A DNA stretch of 10,882 bases from Candidatus Portnoybacteria bacterium CG02_land_8_20_14_3_00_45_8 (GCA_002780785.1 PEUE01000031.1:1-10882); one strand, 5' to 3'; shown: positions 1 to 6,866, counted from the stretch's first letter. Numbers and translations are program-made. Notes: generated by a model not told the origin, from the letters alone.

Positions 1-636
1 AATTTTTATATTTTTAAAGCCCACTTCCTCAAGAGATTTTTTAAATTCAGATTCAACTGCAAGATTTGAGAGTGCCATGCCTTCTAAAAAAGCACTAAGG
101 TCTTTTTCTTCGTGCTTATCTTTCGGCTGACGTAACAGAAAGCCATCATCAACAACCAATCGCTCACCATTTTTGAGCAGCCGATATGCTTCTTTGAGAA
201 AATCTTTTTTATCCTCGGCATGGCACACGCTTTCAATCGCCCAAACCACACTGAAAGATTCATTGTCAAAACCTGAATTTAAAAAATCTTTTTTATAAAA
301 ATTCGTGGCAAGGTCAACTTTATTTTTGAGTGATAAATTTTTGGCCTCCTCAAGTTGTTTTTCACTTATGGTTATACCGACAACCTTAGTATCATAGTTT
401 TTTGCCAGCCAGATAGCACTACCTCCAATTCCACAACCAGCGTCAAGAATTACATCGCCTGATTTAACGCCAACTGCTTCCGCCAAAAATTTATTCACAT
501 TCAATAACGCTTCCGTATGGTTTTTAACGCTCTTATCCCAAAATCCATAGTGAACTGCGTTGCTCTCTTTGTGATAAAAAAATCTATAAAATGGTAATGT
601 ATAATCGTAGTATTCTTTTATAACTTCCTTATCCAT
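1..636 (-). CDS. Class I SAM-dependent methyltransferase (sterol/tocopherol methyltransferase-like), 3' end outside window
   Basis: The frame is open from an ATG at 636 to the left edge (212 codons seen), so the C-terminus is missing; relatives are usually about 270-290 residues. Visible motifs are HYGFW (29-33), the SAM-binding motif I DAGCGIGGSA (65-74), the following strand VVGITIS (85-91), motif II VVWAIESVCHAEDK (130-143) and motif III around AYRLLKNGERLVVDD (150-164). The pattern HYGFW, GITIS and WAIESVCH is typical of the ERG6/tocopherol methyltransferase branch, which methylates lipid-like or small-molecule acceptors; the actual substrate cannot be read from the sequence. No signal peptide or membrane segment is seen. 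The gene is visibly more AT-rich than gatB next door and lies beyond a dif-like inverted repeat, so it may be accessory. Family call is strong, substrate unknown. Confidence 0.88.
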   Translation of the reverse strand, partial: MDKEVIKEYYDYTLPFYRFFYHKESNAVHYGFWDKSVKNHTEALLNVNKFLAEAVGVKSGDVILDAGCGIGGSAIWLAKNYDTKVVGITISEKQLEEAKNLSLKNKVDLATNFYKKDFLNSGFDNESFSVVWAIESVCHAEDKKDFLKEAYRLLKNGERLVVDDGFLLRQPKDKHEEKDLSAFLEGMALSNLAVESEFKKSLEEVGFKNIKI

Positions 637-656
637 AAATTTTAAATTGAAAATAA

Positions 657-685
657 ATTTCACATAACTGGTTATTATGCGAAGT
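657..685. other. dif/Xer-like inverted repeat (possible recombination site)
   Basis: Two 11-bp arms, ATTTCACATAA (657-667) and TTATGCGAAGT (675-685), flank a 7-bp centre. The inner 9 bp are inverted repeats with one mismatch. Against the E. coli dif site in the same orientation the arms match at 10/11 and 8/11 positions, but that site has a 6-bp centre. Further half-site-like words lie nearby: TTCGTATAA at 689-697 and a second TTATGCGAA at 716-724 within an 11-bp direct repeat (673-683 and 714-724). This spacer, 637-737, holds no gene. The site could instead be part of the methyltransferase promoter region. Confidence 0.4.
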
Positions 686-737
686 ATTTTCGTATAAGAT
701 ACGATTTTTTATCTATTATGCGAACAATTTAACAATC

Positions 738-2249
738 TTACTTTTTTCCCAGCTCCCCTTTCAAAATCCGAATAACAATCTGCGGATTGGCTTTGCCGCG
801 AGTCGCGGCCATAACTTTACCGACCAGAAACATCAGAGCGGGTTGCTTGCCCTTTTTATAATCGCCGACCGGGCCGGGATTTTTACTTATAACGTCCAGC
901 ACCGCGGCGTTTAATTCTTCTTCATCGCTCACCTGCGCCAAGTCCTTTTCCTTAACAATATGCGACGGGTCGCTACCGGTGGCAAACATTTCAGCCAATA
1001 AGACCTGCGCTCCGCTGGAATGAACCACGCCTTGAGCCGTCAATTTTACAAACTCGGCAAAATTTTCCGGAGTAATTTTTATTTTCTCAAAGGCCGCGCC
1101 GGACTGATAAATAAGTTTTTGCAATTCGGTAATTAAATAATTAGCCGCCAATTTCACGGCTTTAGCCGGGTCAATTTTGGGCTCGGCATCCTCGGCCCAG
1201 CTTTTTATTTCGCTGACAACTTTTTCAAAATAATCGCCCAACTCAAAGTTTATGACAAAAATTTCCGTGTCGGCGGCAGACAATTTATATTCCTTGGCAA
1301 AACGCTCTCGCTTTTGCGCCGGCAGCTCGGGCAGCTCCGATCGCAGCCGTTCACTTATTTCAACCAAGCCCGTTAGCGGCGGCAAATCCGGTTCCGGAAA
1401 ATAACGATAATCGTGCGCCTCTTCTTTGGTGCGCTGGCTCACGGTAATGCCTGCCGCATCATCCCAGCCGCGGGTTTCTTGGATGATTTTTTCTTTTTCC
1501 TCCAAGGCCTCACCCTGTCGCTTGATTTCGTAATCAATTGATTTTTCCACCGCCCGAAAAGAGTTTAAGTTCTTTATTTCGACTTTTGTTCCTAATTTTT
1601 CCGCATTGTTCCGCGCTCCGGTTCCGCGTTGTTCTGCGATTTCGCGAAGCGAAATGTTAACTTCACATCTCATCTGACCTTTTTCCATATCCGCATCCGA
1701 AATTCCTAAATACCGGAAAATCATCTGTAATTCCTGGCAAAACTTGCGCGCCTGGCTACCCGATTTTATATCGGGCTGCGTCACCAATTCCATCAACGGC
1801 ACACCGGCTCGGTTTAAACTAACCAAAGAATAATCGGCGCCGGCCGGATGATTTAAGCTCCCCGTATCCTCTTCCAAATGAATTCGGGTAATGCCAACTC
1901 GCACCAAACCAGAACCATTATCTACATCCAGCCAGCCGCCCTCAACCAGGGACTTATCATACTGCGAAATCTGATAGCCCTTGGGCAGGTCGGGATAAAA
2001 GTAGTTTTTGCGGTCAAACTTAGCCGAATCGCCAATTTGACCATTAAGCGCCAGGCCGGCTTTGAGCACCATATGCACCGCTTCCTCATTTATCACCGGC
2101 AAAACTCCGGGTTGCCCCGTGCAAACCGGACATACGTCCACATTGGGCTCGCGTTCCAACCCAAAACCATTGGGACAAGAACAGAACATCTTGCTCTTAG
2201 TTTTTAGTTCAACGTGTATTTCTATGCCAATAGTTGGTTCATACTTCAT
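738..2249 (-). CDS. gatB: Aspartyl/glutamyl-tRNA amidotransferase subunit B
   Basis: GatB is the kinase/transamidation subunit of GatCAB, which converts mischarged Glu-tRNA(Gln) and Asp-tRNA(Asn) to the amidated forms in the cytoplasm. The 503-residue product shows the family start KYEPTIGIEIHVEL, a zinc-site pattern Cys23-X-Cys25 and Cys40-X2-Cys43, NYFYPDLPKGYQISQYD, HLEEDTGSLNHP, LNRAGVPLMELVTQPD, MRCEVNISL and YRYFPEPDLPPL. The C-terminal helical/YqeY-type tail ends in PQIVIRILKGEL. Length is normal for the family. A GTG six codons upstream (2267) is in frame, but ATG 2249 gives the conserved N-terminus and is preferred. There is no good Shine-Dalgarno; an extended -10-like site lies just upstream. 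gatA and gatC are not in the window, so the subunits are not encoded together here. Confidence 0.97.
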   Translation of the reverse strand: MKYEPTIGIEIHVELKTKSKMFCSCPNGFGLEREPNVDVCPVCTGQPGVLPVINEEAVHMVLKAGLALNGQIGDSAKFDRKNYFYPDLPKGYQISQYDKSLVEGGWLDVDNGSGLVRVGITRIHLEEDTGSLNHPAGADYSLVSLNRAGVPLMELVTQPDIKSGSQARKFCQELQMIFRYLGISDADMEKGQMRCEVNISLREIAEQRGTGARNNAEKLGTKVEIKNLNSFRAVEKSIDYEIKRQGEALEEKEKIIQETRGWDDAAGITVSQRTKEEAHDYRYFPEPDLPPLTGLVEISERLRSELPELPAQKRERFAKEYKLSAADTEIFVINFELGDYFEKVVSEIKSWAEDAEPKIDPAKAVKLAANYLITELQKLIYQSGAAFEKIKITPENFAEFVKLTAQGVVHSSGAQVLLAEMFATGSDPSHIVKEKDLAQVSDEEELNAAVLDVISKNPGPVGDYKKGKQPALMFLVGKVMAATRGKANPQIVIRILKGELGKK

Positions 2250-2257
2250 ATAAAATA

Positions 2258-2266
2258 ATCTTACCA
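2258..2266 (-). promoter_or_regulatory. Possible extended -10 promoter for gatB
   Basis: On the minus strand the sequence reads TGGTAAGAT, a TGn-extended -10 with TAAGAT (4/6 to TATAAT), 8 nt before the gatB ATG. No -35 match is seen. If used, transcription would start almost at the ATG and the mRNA would be nearly leaderless, which fits the missing Shine-Dalgarno. It sits just after the folD terminator hairpin. Confidence 0.35.
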
Positions 2267-2282
2267 CAAAATTGGATTTTTA

Positions 2283-2306
2283 AAAGGCGAGGGAATCCCC
2301 GCCTTT
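2283..2306 (-). terminator. Intrinsic terminator after folD
   Basis: The arms AAAGGCG and CGCCTTT close an inner GGG/CCC stem with a one-base bulge and a 3-nt loop. In minus-strand transcription the stem is followed by a short T run. It lies between the folD stop and the gatB start and would separate the thymidylate/C1 block from gatB. The T tract is short, so termination may be partial. Confidence 0.6.
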
Positions 2307-2333
2307 GCGTCTCTTCATAATAATGAAGAGCGC
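2307..2333. repeat. Perfect 8-bp hairpin next to the folD terminator
   Basis: CTCTTCAT (2311-2318) and ATGAAGAG (2323-2330) pair perfectly around a 4-nt loop. Outer GCG/CGC bases (2307-2309, 2331-2333) extend the stem across a one-base bulge. It directly abuts the terminator hairpin, giving two tandem hairpins in the 105-nt folD-gatB spacer. No T run follows it on either strand, so it is more likely an mRNA 3'-end protecting or processing structure than a terminator. Confidence 0.5.
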
Positions 2334-2354
2334 CACCAATATTATAGCAAACGT

Positions 2355-3209
2355 TCACTTTCGGACAAGACCCTTAGTCGCCAAGTAAACATTCCGCAAG
2401 AGCAACGCCACGGTCAAAGGACCAATACCGCCGGATGCGGGCGTCATAAAGGCCGCTTTTTTTTCTACACTCTGCCGGTCAACATCCCCCATCACCTTGC
2501 CGTCGTGGTAGTGAGTAATGCCCGCATCAATTAAAATTGCCCCGTCTTTTATCATCTCTCCCTTAATCATTTGCGGACAGCCGCAAACCGAAATTATAAC
2601 ATCGGCCGATTTTATTTCTTTTTCCGAGCCAAACACCACACAGGTATTGCGCACTAAATAATTAATCTTAGCGCCTCCCCTCTCCAAAATAATCTTCAGC
2701 GCCCGTCCAAAAAACTCTGAATTTACCAACGCAAAAATTTCCTGACCGGCTAATTTATTGCTGGTCGCCACCGACAAAGCAGCTAAAATAGCCGATGGTA
2801 AAACCGGAACTAAATTCTCTTTGCCTTTCTCAAGTAGCTTAAGATTTTCTTTATGGAAACCATCAACGTCCTTGGCTGGGTCAATGGCCTCAATAATTTT
2901 ATCGGTATTAAAAACCGCCGGCAAAGGAAGCTGCACAATTATGCCGCTTATATTTTTATTTTCATTAAGTTCTTTTATTCTGCCAATAATCTCCTCCTCT
3001 TTCGCCTGGCTGTCAAAAACATAACTTTCAAAATTAATCCCCACTTTAGCCGCTGCCTCTTTTTTCAATTTCACATAAAGTTTAGAGGAAGAGTCATCGC
3101 CAACCAAAATCACGGCCAACCCGGGCCGTAATTTTTCTTTTTTTATATTTGCCGCCAGTTCTTTCAAAATTTTACCAGCGGCCTTTTTGCCGTCAAATAA
3201 CTTCATCAT
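2355..3209 (-). CDS. folD: Methylene-tetrahydrofolate dehydrogenase/cyclohydrolase-like protein (divergent FolD)
   Basis: FolD interconverts 5,10-methylene-, methenyl- and 10-formyl-tetrahydrofolate with NADP. The 284-residue length and landmarks fit: KLFDGKKAA at the start, GDDSSSKLYVKLKK (37-50), GIIVQLPLP, KDVDGFH, SADVIISVCG, GAILIDAGI, MGDVD and GGIGPLTVALLLRN near the end. Key deviations are visible. In the YVxxKxK motif the second lysine position (E. coli Lys56, catalytic) is Glu51. The usual nucleotide-binding GRSxxVGxP is replaced by VNSEFFGRALKI, and PGGVGPMT is ASGGIGPLT. ATG 3209 and ATG 3206 are both possible starts; either overlaps the glyA end (17 or 14 nt), suggesting translational coupling. 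The fold assignment is firm; full bifunctional activity is uncertain. Confidence 0.88.
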   Translation of the reverse strand: MMKLFDGKKAAGKILKELAANIKKEKLRPGLAVILVGDDSSSKLYVKLKKEAAAKVGINFESYVFDSQAKEEEIIGRIKELNENKNISGIIVQLPLPAVFNTDKIIEAIDPAKDVDGFHKENLKLLEKGKENLVPVLPSAILAALSVATSNKLAGQEIFALVNSEFFGRALKIILERGGAKINYLVRNTCVVFGSEKEIKSADVIISVCGCPQMIKGEMIKDGAILIDAGITHYHDGKVMGDVDRQSVEKKAAFMTPASGGIGPLTVALLLRNVYLATKGLVRK

Positions 3210-4437
3210 AAAATTTGAAGTTTTTATAAATCGGGAAGTTCTTAGCTAATTTTTGGACTTCTTTTTTAATTTCTGCCTTAGTCCTTTTATCCTCAAAATT
3301 TTTAATGAGCTTGGCAATCAATTTAGCCACAATTGCCGCATCCTTTTCTTTAAAACCGCGGGTGGTAATGGCCGGCGAACCTAACCGAATTCCCGAAGGA
3401 TTATATGGCGGCCGCGGGTCATTAGGAATAGCGTTACGATTAACATAAATGCTCAACTTATCCAACTCGTCTTGCACTTTGCGAGATTCAAGGTTGGTGC
3501 CAGTCAAATCCAAAACCATCAAATGATTATCCGTGCCCCCACTCACCACTCTTATCCCCTGCGCCGTAAATTCATCGGCCATGGCACGGGCGTTTAAAAT
3601 AATTTGGCGCTGATATTTTTTAAAAGCCGGCTGCAGCGCCTCATAAAAACACACGGCCTTGGCCGCAATAATATGATCCATCGGCCCGCCCTGTATGCCC
3701 GGAAACACGGCTTTATCAATTTTTTCCGCTAATTCTTGTTTACATAAAACCAGCCCACCGCGCGGCCCGCGAAGAGTTTTATGCGTGGTCGTCGTCACCA
3801 CATCACAATAAGGAAACGGGTGCGGGTGTTCGCCGGCAATAACCAGCCCCGCAATATGAGCAATATCGGCCATTAAATACGCGTTAACTTGTTTGGTAAT
3901 TTTACTAAAGCCCTCAAAATCCAAAAGGCGAGAATAAGAAGTTGTGCTGACCAAAATTATTTTCGGCTTAAATTCCAGCGCTATTTTTTCAACTTGCGCC
4001 AAATCAATTTTCTCGGTTTTAGCATCCACGCCGTAAAAAGCAAAATTATAGGTCAAGCCGGAAAAATTAACCGGCGAGCCGTGGGTTAAATGCCCACCGG
4101 CTTTCAAATCAAAACCTAAAATTTTATCGCCGGGCTTGAGCAACGCCAGATAAACCGCTGCGTTGGCTTGGGAACCCGAATGCGGCTGGACATTGGCGTG
4201 TTCAGCTTTAAATAACTTTTTGGCGCGCTCAATGGCAATCGCCTCAATTTGGTCAATAAATTCATTGCCCCCATAATAACGCTTACTGGGATACCCCTCC
4301 GAATATTTATTGGATAACGGCGTGCCCATCGCCCGCAAAACTTCCTCGGAAGCGTGGTTCTCGGAAGGAATCAGAGTCAGTCCCTCGCGCTGGCGGATTA
4401 TTTCTTTTTTTATCAAAACGTTGATTTCTGTGTCCAT
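3193..4437 (-). CDS. glyA: Serine hydroxymethyltransferase
   Basis: This PLP enzyme converts serine plus tetrahydrofolate to glycine plus methylene-tetrahydrofolate, the one-carbon donor for thymidylate. The 414-residue length is typical. Visible motifs are LTLIPSENHAS (21-30), SNKYSEGYPSKRYYGG (42-57), GGHLTHG (114-120), DIAHIAGLV (191-199) with the PLP-contacting Asp and His, and TTTTHKTLRGPRGG (215-228) with the Schiff-base lysine Lys220, followed by FPGIQGGP and RLGSPAITTRG. All main catalytic residues appear present. The start is 20 nt after dut, and the stop overlaps the folD start by 17 nt (…GTTATTTGA). A good extended -10 lies in the last codons of dut, so glyA-folD may also be transcribed separately. 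Confidence 0.97.
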   Translation of the reverse strand: MDTEINVLIKKEIIRQREGLTLIPSENHASEEVLRAMGTPLSNKYSEGYPSKRYYGGNEFIDQIEAIAIERAKKLFKAEHANVQPHSGSQANAAVYLALLKPGDKILGFDLKAGGHLTHGSPVNFSGLTYNFAFYGVDAKTEKIDLAQVEKIALEFKPKIILVSTTSYSRLLDFEGFSKITKQVNAYLMADIAHIAGLVIAGEHPHPFPYCDVVTTTTHKTLRGPRGGLVLCKQELAEKIDKAVFPGIQGGPMDHIIAAKAVCFYEALQPAFKKYQRQIILNARAMADEFTAQGIRVVSGGTDNHLMVLDLTGTNLESRKVQDELDKLSIYVNRNAIPNDPRPPYNPSGIRLGSPAITTRGFKEKDAAIVAKLIAKLIKNFEDKRTKAEIKKEVQKLAKNFPIYKNFKFYDEVI

Positions 4438-4457
4438 ATTTTTAATTTATAGCTATA

Positions 4458-4883
4458 TCACATTATACCACTGCTGCCAAATCTTGCTTCGCCGCGGTTT
4501 GTTTTAGAAAGTTTATCGACCTCTTTTATTTGAGGGGTCTCCATTTTTTGCACTAAAAGCTGGGCGATTTTTTGGCCTTTTTTTATTTCAAAATTTTCTT
4601 GGCTTAAATTTACCAAACCAATAAGATATTCGCCTGTATAGTTGCTGTCATACACGCCGCCCAATGTCTTTATGCCGAATTTATGCGAAAGACCGCCCTT
4701 ATCCCAGATTAAACCCACGCAACCCTTAGGAATTTTAATGGCCAGGCCAGTTCGGCAAGAAATTCTCTGACCGGGTTTTAAAACCGCGTTTTCAATAGCA
4801 TATAAATCCATACCGGCATCCCCCGCCCGGCTAAAAGCCGGCAGTTTTGCCTTAAGTGTTAATTTTTTAACGAGTATTCTCAT
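4458..4883 (-). CDS. dut: Trimeric dUTPase-family protein
   Basis: dUTPase hydrolyses dUTP to dUMP and pyrophosphate, keeping uracil out of DNA and feeding dUMP to thymidylate synthesis. The 141-residue protein shows the five family motifs in order: I, AGDAGMDL (20-27); II, WDKGGLSHKFG; III, LGGVYDSNYTGE; IV, KKGQKIAQLLV; V, RGEARFGSSG at the C-terminus. Motif II departs from the usual PRSGLA: Arg is Lys and the phosphate-contacting Ser is Gly. Motif V has AR in place of GG. Its ATG overlaps the end of the upstream kinase gene by 17 nt (…ACTCGTTAA), a coupled arrangement. dCTP deaminases share this fold, but the motif III Asp-Ser-x-Tyr and the full motif V favour dUTPase. Confidence 0.85.
   Translation of the reverse strand: MRILVKKLTLKAKLPAFSRAGDAGMDLYAIENAVLKPGQRISCRTGLAIKIPKGCVGLIWDKGGLSHKFGIKTLGGVYDSNYTGEYLIGLVNLSQENFEIKKGQKIAQLLVQKMETPQIKEVDKLSKTNRGEARFGSSGIM
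4462..4470 (-). promoter_or_regulatory. Extended -10 promoter for glyA-folD inside the end of dut
   Basis: The minus strand reads TGGTATAAT, a perfect TATAAT preceded by the TGn extension, encoded by the last codons (Gly-Ile-Met) of dut. It lies 24 nt before the glyA ATG, predicting a leader of about 18 nt. No clear -35 is seen 16-18 nt upstream, which is acceptable for an extended -10. Confidence 0.5.
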
Positions 4884-5421
4884 TGACTATTTTATCTAAT
4901 TGCACATATAAATCTTCGGGCGACCCGTTATTGTCTATCAAAAAATCGGCGTGATTTTTTAAATCACCGATCTGCAGTTCAGATTCGCTGACGTGCTCTT
5001 TTTTGAAATCACCAAGGGTCTTTTGAGCATCGTCCGTATTTTCCCCTCTTTTAACTATACGCTCATGGCGTCTCTCCAGTTCTGTTTCAATATACACCAA
5101 TTTAAATTCCGGCAATCCGCTTAAATATTTTATATCGGCCAATCGGCGAACTCCGTCAATCACCACAATCTCGGCTGTATCTTTTTTGACATCCTCCGCC
5201 ATAACGCCGGCTAACAAATCATCGCTAAAATTTTTCCGTAAAATAGTGGAAAGTTTTTGTATGTTCTCACGCGATTGTTCCAGACACAGCCGGTCCAACA
5301 CATCGCGTAAAATCGTTGAAAAACGAAAAGAGCCGGCGTCATATTTTTTAACTAAATACTTGACGGCAGTTCCTTTGCCGCAAGCCATTTCTCCGGCTAA
5401 ACTCAAAATCAATTTTGCCAT
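4867..5421 (-). CDS. P-loop NMP-kinase-like protein (UPF0200/dephospho-CoA-kinase-like)
   Basis: The 184-residue product begins MAKLILSLAGEMACGKGTA, with a Walker A-type loop at 10-18 (Lys16). IVVIDGVRRLADIKYL (85-100) looks like the Walker B/substrate strand, and KLVYIETELERRHERIVKRG followed by NTDDAQKTLGDFKKEH (about 107-143) looks like a lid. A C-terminal ADFLIDNNGS (158-167) follows. This order (DGVR, RRHERI.KRG, TDD, ADF.I.NNG) matches the UPF0200/dephospho-CoA-kinase-like group of small P-loop kinases as I remember it; the substrate of that group is not established. A TTG three codons upstream (5430) is in frame, but the ATG gives the natural P-loop N-terminus. Position between thyX and dut suggests, without proving, a nucleotide substrate. 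It is not a clear match to Tmk, Cmk or CoaE. Confidence 0.75.
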   Translation of the reverse strand: MAKLILSLAGEMACGKGTAVKYLVKKYDAGSFRFSTILRDVLDRLCLEQSRENIQKLSTILRKNFSDDLLAGVMAEDVKKDTAEIVVIDGVRRLADIKYLSGLPEFKLVYIETELERRHERIVKRGENTDDAQKTLGDFKKEHVSESELQIGDLKNHADFLIDNNGSPEDLYVQLDKIVNENTR

Positions 5422-5437
5422 AAATTTCAAAATTAAA

Positions 5438-5475
5438 GGGCTTTCTGTTGTTTTTTATCTTACAACAGAAAGCCC
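5438..5475 (-). terminator. Strong hairpin after thyX, probable intrinsic terminator
   Basis: A perfect 14-bp stem (5438-5451 with 5462-5475, arms GGGCTTTCTGTTGT and ACAACAGAAAGCCC) encloses a 10-nt A/T-rich loop. In minus-strand transcription it starts 6 nt after the thyX stop and is followed by TTTAATTTT, a moderate T tract. It ends 16 nt before the kinase ATG, so it would reduce read-through from the deaminase-tmk-thyX group into kinase-dut-glyA-folD. Confidence 0.6.
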
Positions 5476-5485
5476 CTTGAATCAA
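5457..5485 (-). promoter_or_regulatory. Possible promoter for kinase-dut, overlapping the thyX stop and hairpin
   Basis: On the minus strand TTGATT (5480-5485) and TAAGAT (5457-5462) are separated by exactly 17 bp; each matches its consensus at 4/6. The -35-like box overlaps the thyX TGA and the -10-like box lies in the hairpin loop. The predicted start near 5450 leaves a leader of about 30 nt. Weak evidence, since both boxes are imperfect. Confidence 0.3.
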
Positions 5486-6864
5486 ACTTTTCTCAATGGA
5501 AAATAATCGCCTTTTTGGCGGACGGCGATGAGCCGGCCGCAATAACGCCCACCCTCCGCGCATTTACCGGTTCTGAAACAATATGGCTCTAGCGCCCGGG
5601 CGAAACGCGACTTTTTATTTTTTTCCAAAATTGCCGCCCGCAACGCGCGGCCCAAATGATAAATTTCCTCCTGCGCGCACCAGCAAAGCCGTTTATTCTG
5701 CTCATGCAATACCGCGTTAAGCGACCCTGATTTTTTATAACGAGCCATTGCTCCATATGGCGCAATGGCTTGGGCTAGCGAAAAAGGTAAACTCCGCGTC
5801 AAATCCATCCACTGCCACATTAAATCAAACGCTTCCCGACTAAGACCCAAGGATTTGGGCACCGGCGGTAAATAAAAATTGCCGGTAAGGCGCGGCCTGC
5901 CCCGTCTAATTGTCCGATGGCGCTGATCTTGCCCCATGCAAGCCAAAGAAAGTTCAACCTCGGTTTTGATATTGCCAACGGAATTATCCATCATTGACGG
6001 CAAAAAATGAAGCAAGTCCAATGGCCACATATCTTCGGGCTTTGGCTCCACAAAGCCGGATTCATCAATCTCAATCAGCTTAAAACCCGACTCCGAAATA
6101 ACCTGCGGATCCATCACATTTTTGATAAAAGAAAGATCACCGAAAGACGCTTTTTTATTCCGTTTAAACATATAAGCAATCTCCGGAAATCTTTCCAATA
6201 CCAGATATGCCATCTTTTGGGTAAAAAATAACGTCTCTGGGCTCCAGGCCGCTGCATACATCGCCGCTAAAGCCGAAAGGTTAACGGTGAAATCAAAACC
6301 AGTCGGGAAAATCGTAGAGATAAACACTCGCAGCTGTTCTTGAGCAATCTTTGGCGCATTGGTTTTAATGTAATCGTCGTTCGCAAAAGGCCGTTCTTGT
6401 CCGATAAAATTAGCTGCCATCTCCGTCGCCAAAACGATATTCTCTTGATAAATCCTAACACCTTTTTCTACAAAACCCATTACCGCTTTTCTTTTAGCAA
6501 AACATAACCTTGGCCAAAAAATCTTAATATACGCCTCAATCTCAGCCAGGTCCGGCTCAACAAACATCTTGGCGCAAAAACGCCCGCTCCGCTGGTCGGA
6601 ATTATAAAAAGGACTGACCAGATGCATGCCCAGTGTAATCGCAGAAACCCCCAGCCCTTCAACATTAAAAGTAAAGAAATAATGTTGAAGCGTAGTATGG
6701 TGGCCAGTGCCAAATAGCCGATTTTCAACATCAATCACCTTGCCAAGTTCCGGTGGCTCTGACTGATAACATTCCAGCGCCGCGTGACTGGCTAAGGCCA
6801 AAAAATCGCTATTCGCTTGGCCATTCACAATTTTTGTTGCCGCAAGTAATTTTACGCTTATCAT
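5482..6864 (-). CDS. thyX: Double-length ThyX-family protein (flavin-dependent thymidylate synthase-like)
   Basis: ThyX uses FAD, NADPH and methylene-tetrahydrofolate to methylate dUMP to dTMP, releasing tetrahydrofolate. Ordinary ThyX is about 220 residues; this is 460, and both halves resemble one. First half: GHHTTLQHYFFTFNVEG (54-70), then FYNSDQRSGRF (86-96) in place of the RHRxxSxNxxSxRY signature, then FDFTVNLSALAAMYAAAWSPE (190-210), where the catalytic LR and AQxE residues are lost. Second half: GQDQRHRTIRRGRPRLTG (311-328) keeps RHR but not the serine of the signature, and KRLCWCAQEEI (391-401) keeps the Arg, AQ and Glu. The C-terminus carries Cys429, Cys435 and Cys442. The start has a strong Shine-Dalgarno inside the tmk end. 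Location between tmk and dut supports a thymidylate role. Family call firm, catalysis inferred. Confidence 0.85.
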   Translation of the reverse strand: MISVKLLAATKIVNGQANSDFLALASHAALECYQSEPPELGKVIDVENRLFGTGHHTTLQHYFFTFNVEGLGVSAITLGMHLVSPFYNSDQRSGRFCAKMFVEPDLAEIEAYIKIFWPRLCFAKRKAVMGFVEKGVRIYQENIVLATEMAANFIGQERPFANDDYIKTNAPKIAQEQLRVFISTIFPTGFDFTVNLSALAAMYAAAWSPETLFFTQKMAYLVLERFPEIAYMFKRNKKASFGDLSFIKNVMDPQVISESGFKLIEIDESGFVEPKPEDMWPLDLLHFLPSMMDNSVGNIKTEVELSLACMGQDQRHRTIRRGRPRLTGNFYLPPVPKSLGLSREAFDLMWQWMDLTRSLPFSLAQAIAPYGAMARYKKSGSLNAVLHEQNKRLCWCAQEEIYHLGRALRAAILEKNKKSRFARALEPYCFRTGKCAEGGRYCGRLIAVRQKGDYFPLRKV

Positions 6865-6866
6865 CT

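Noticed and set aside
84..269. Minus-strand 61-codon frame inside the methyltransferase
   Set aside because: The overlapping frame from 636 contains all SAM-methyltransferase motifs without interruption; this one has none.
1878..2207. Plus-strand open frame antisense to gatB
   Set aside because: It is the shadow of a strongly conserved minus-strand gene, shows no family motif and no Shine-Dalgarno. Other plus-strand frames inside folD, glyA, thyX, nusG and the deaminase were left out for the same reason.
2062..2253. Frameshift or recoding in gatB
   Set aside because: All GatB motifs lie in one continuous frame of normal length, so no recoding is needed.
2355..3209. folD as a pseudogene
   Set aside because: The frame is intact at full length, with most motifs and its coupling to glyA kept; residue changes alone do not show decay.
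5438..5475. Riboswitch in the thyX-kinase gap
   Set aside because: The gap is only 60 nt and holds a single simple hairpin with no conserved aptamer motif that I recognise.
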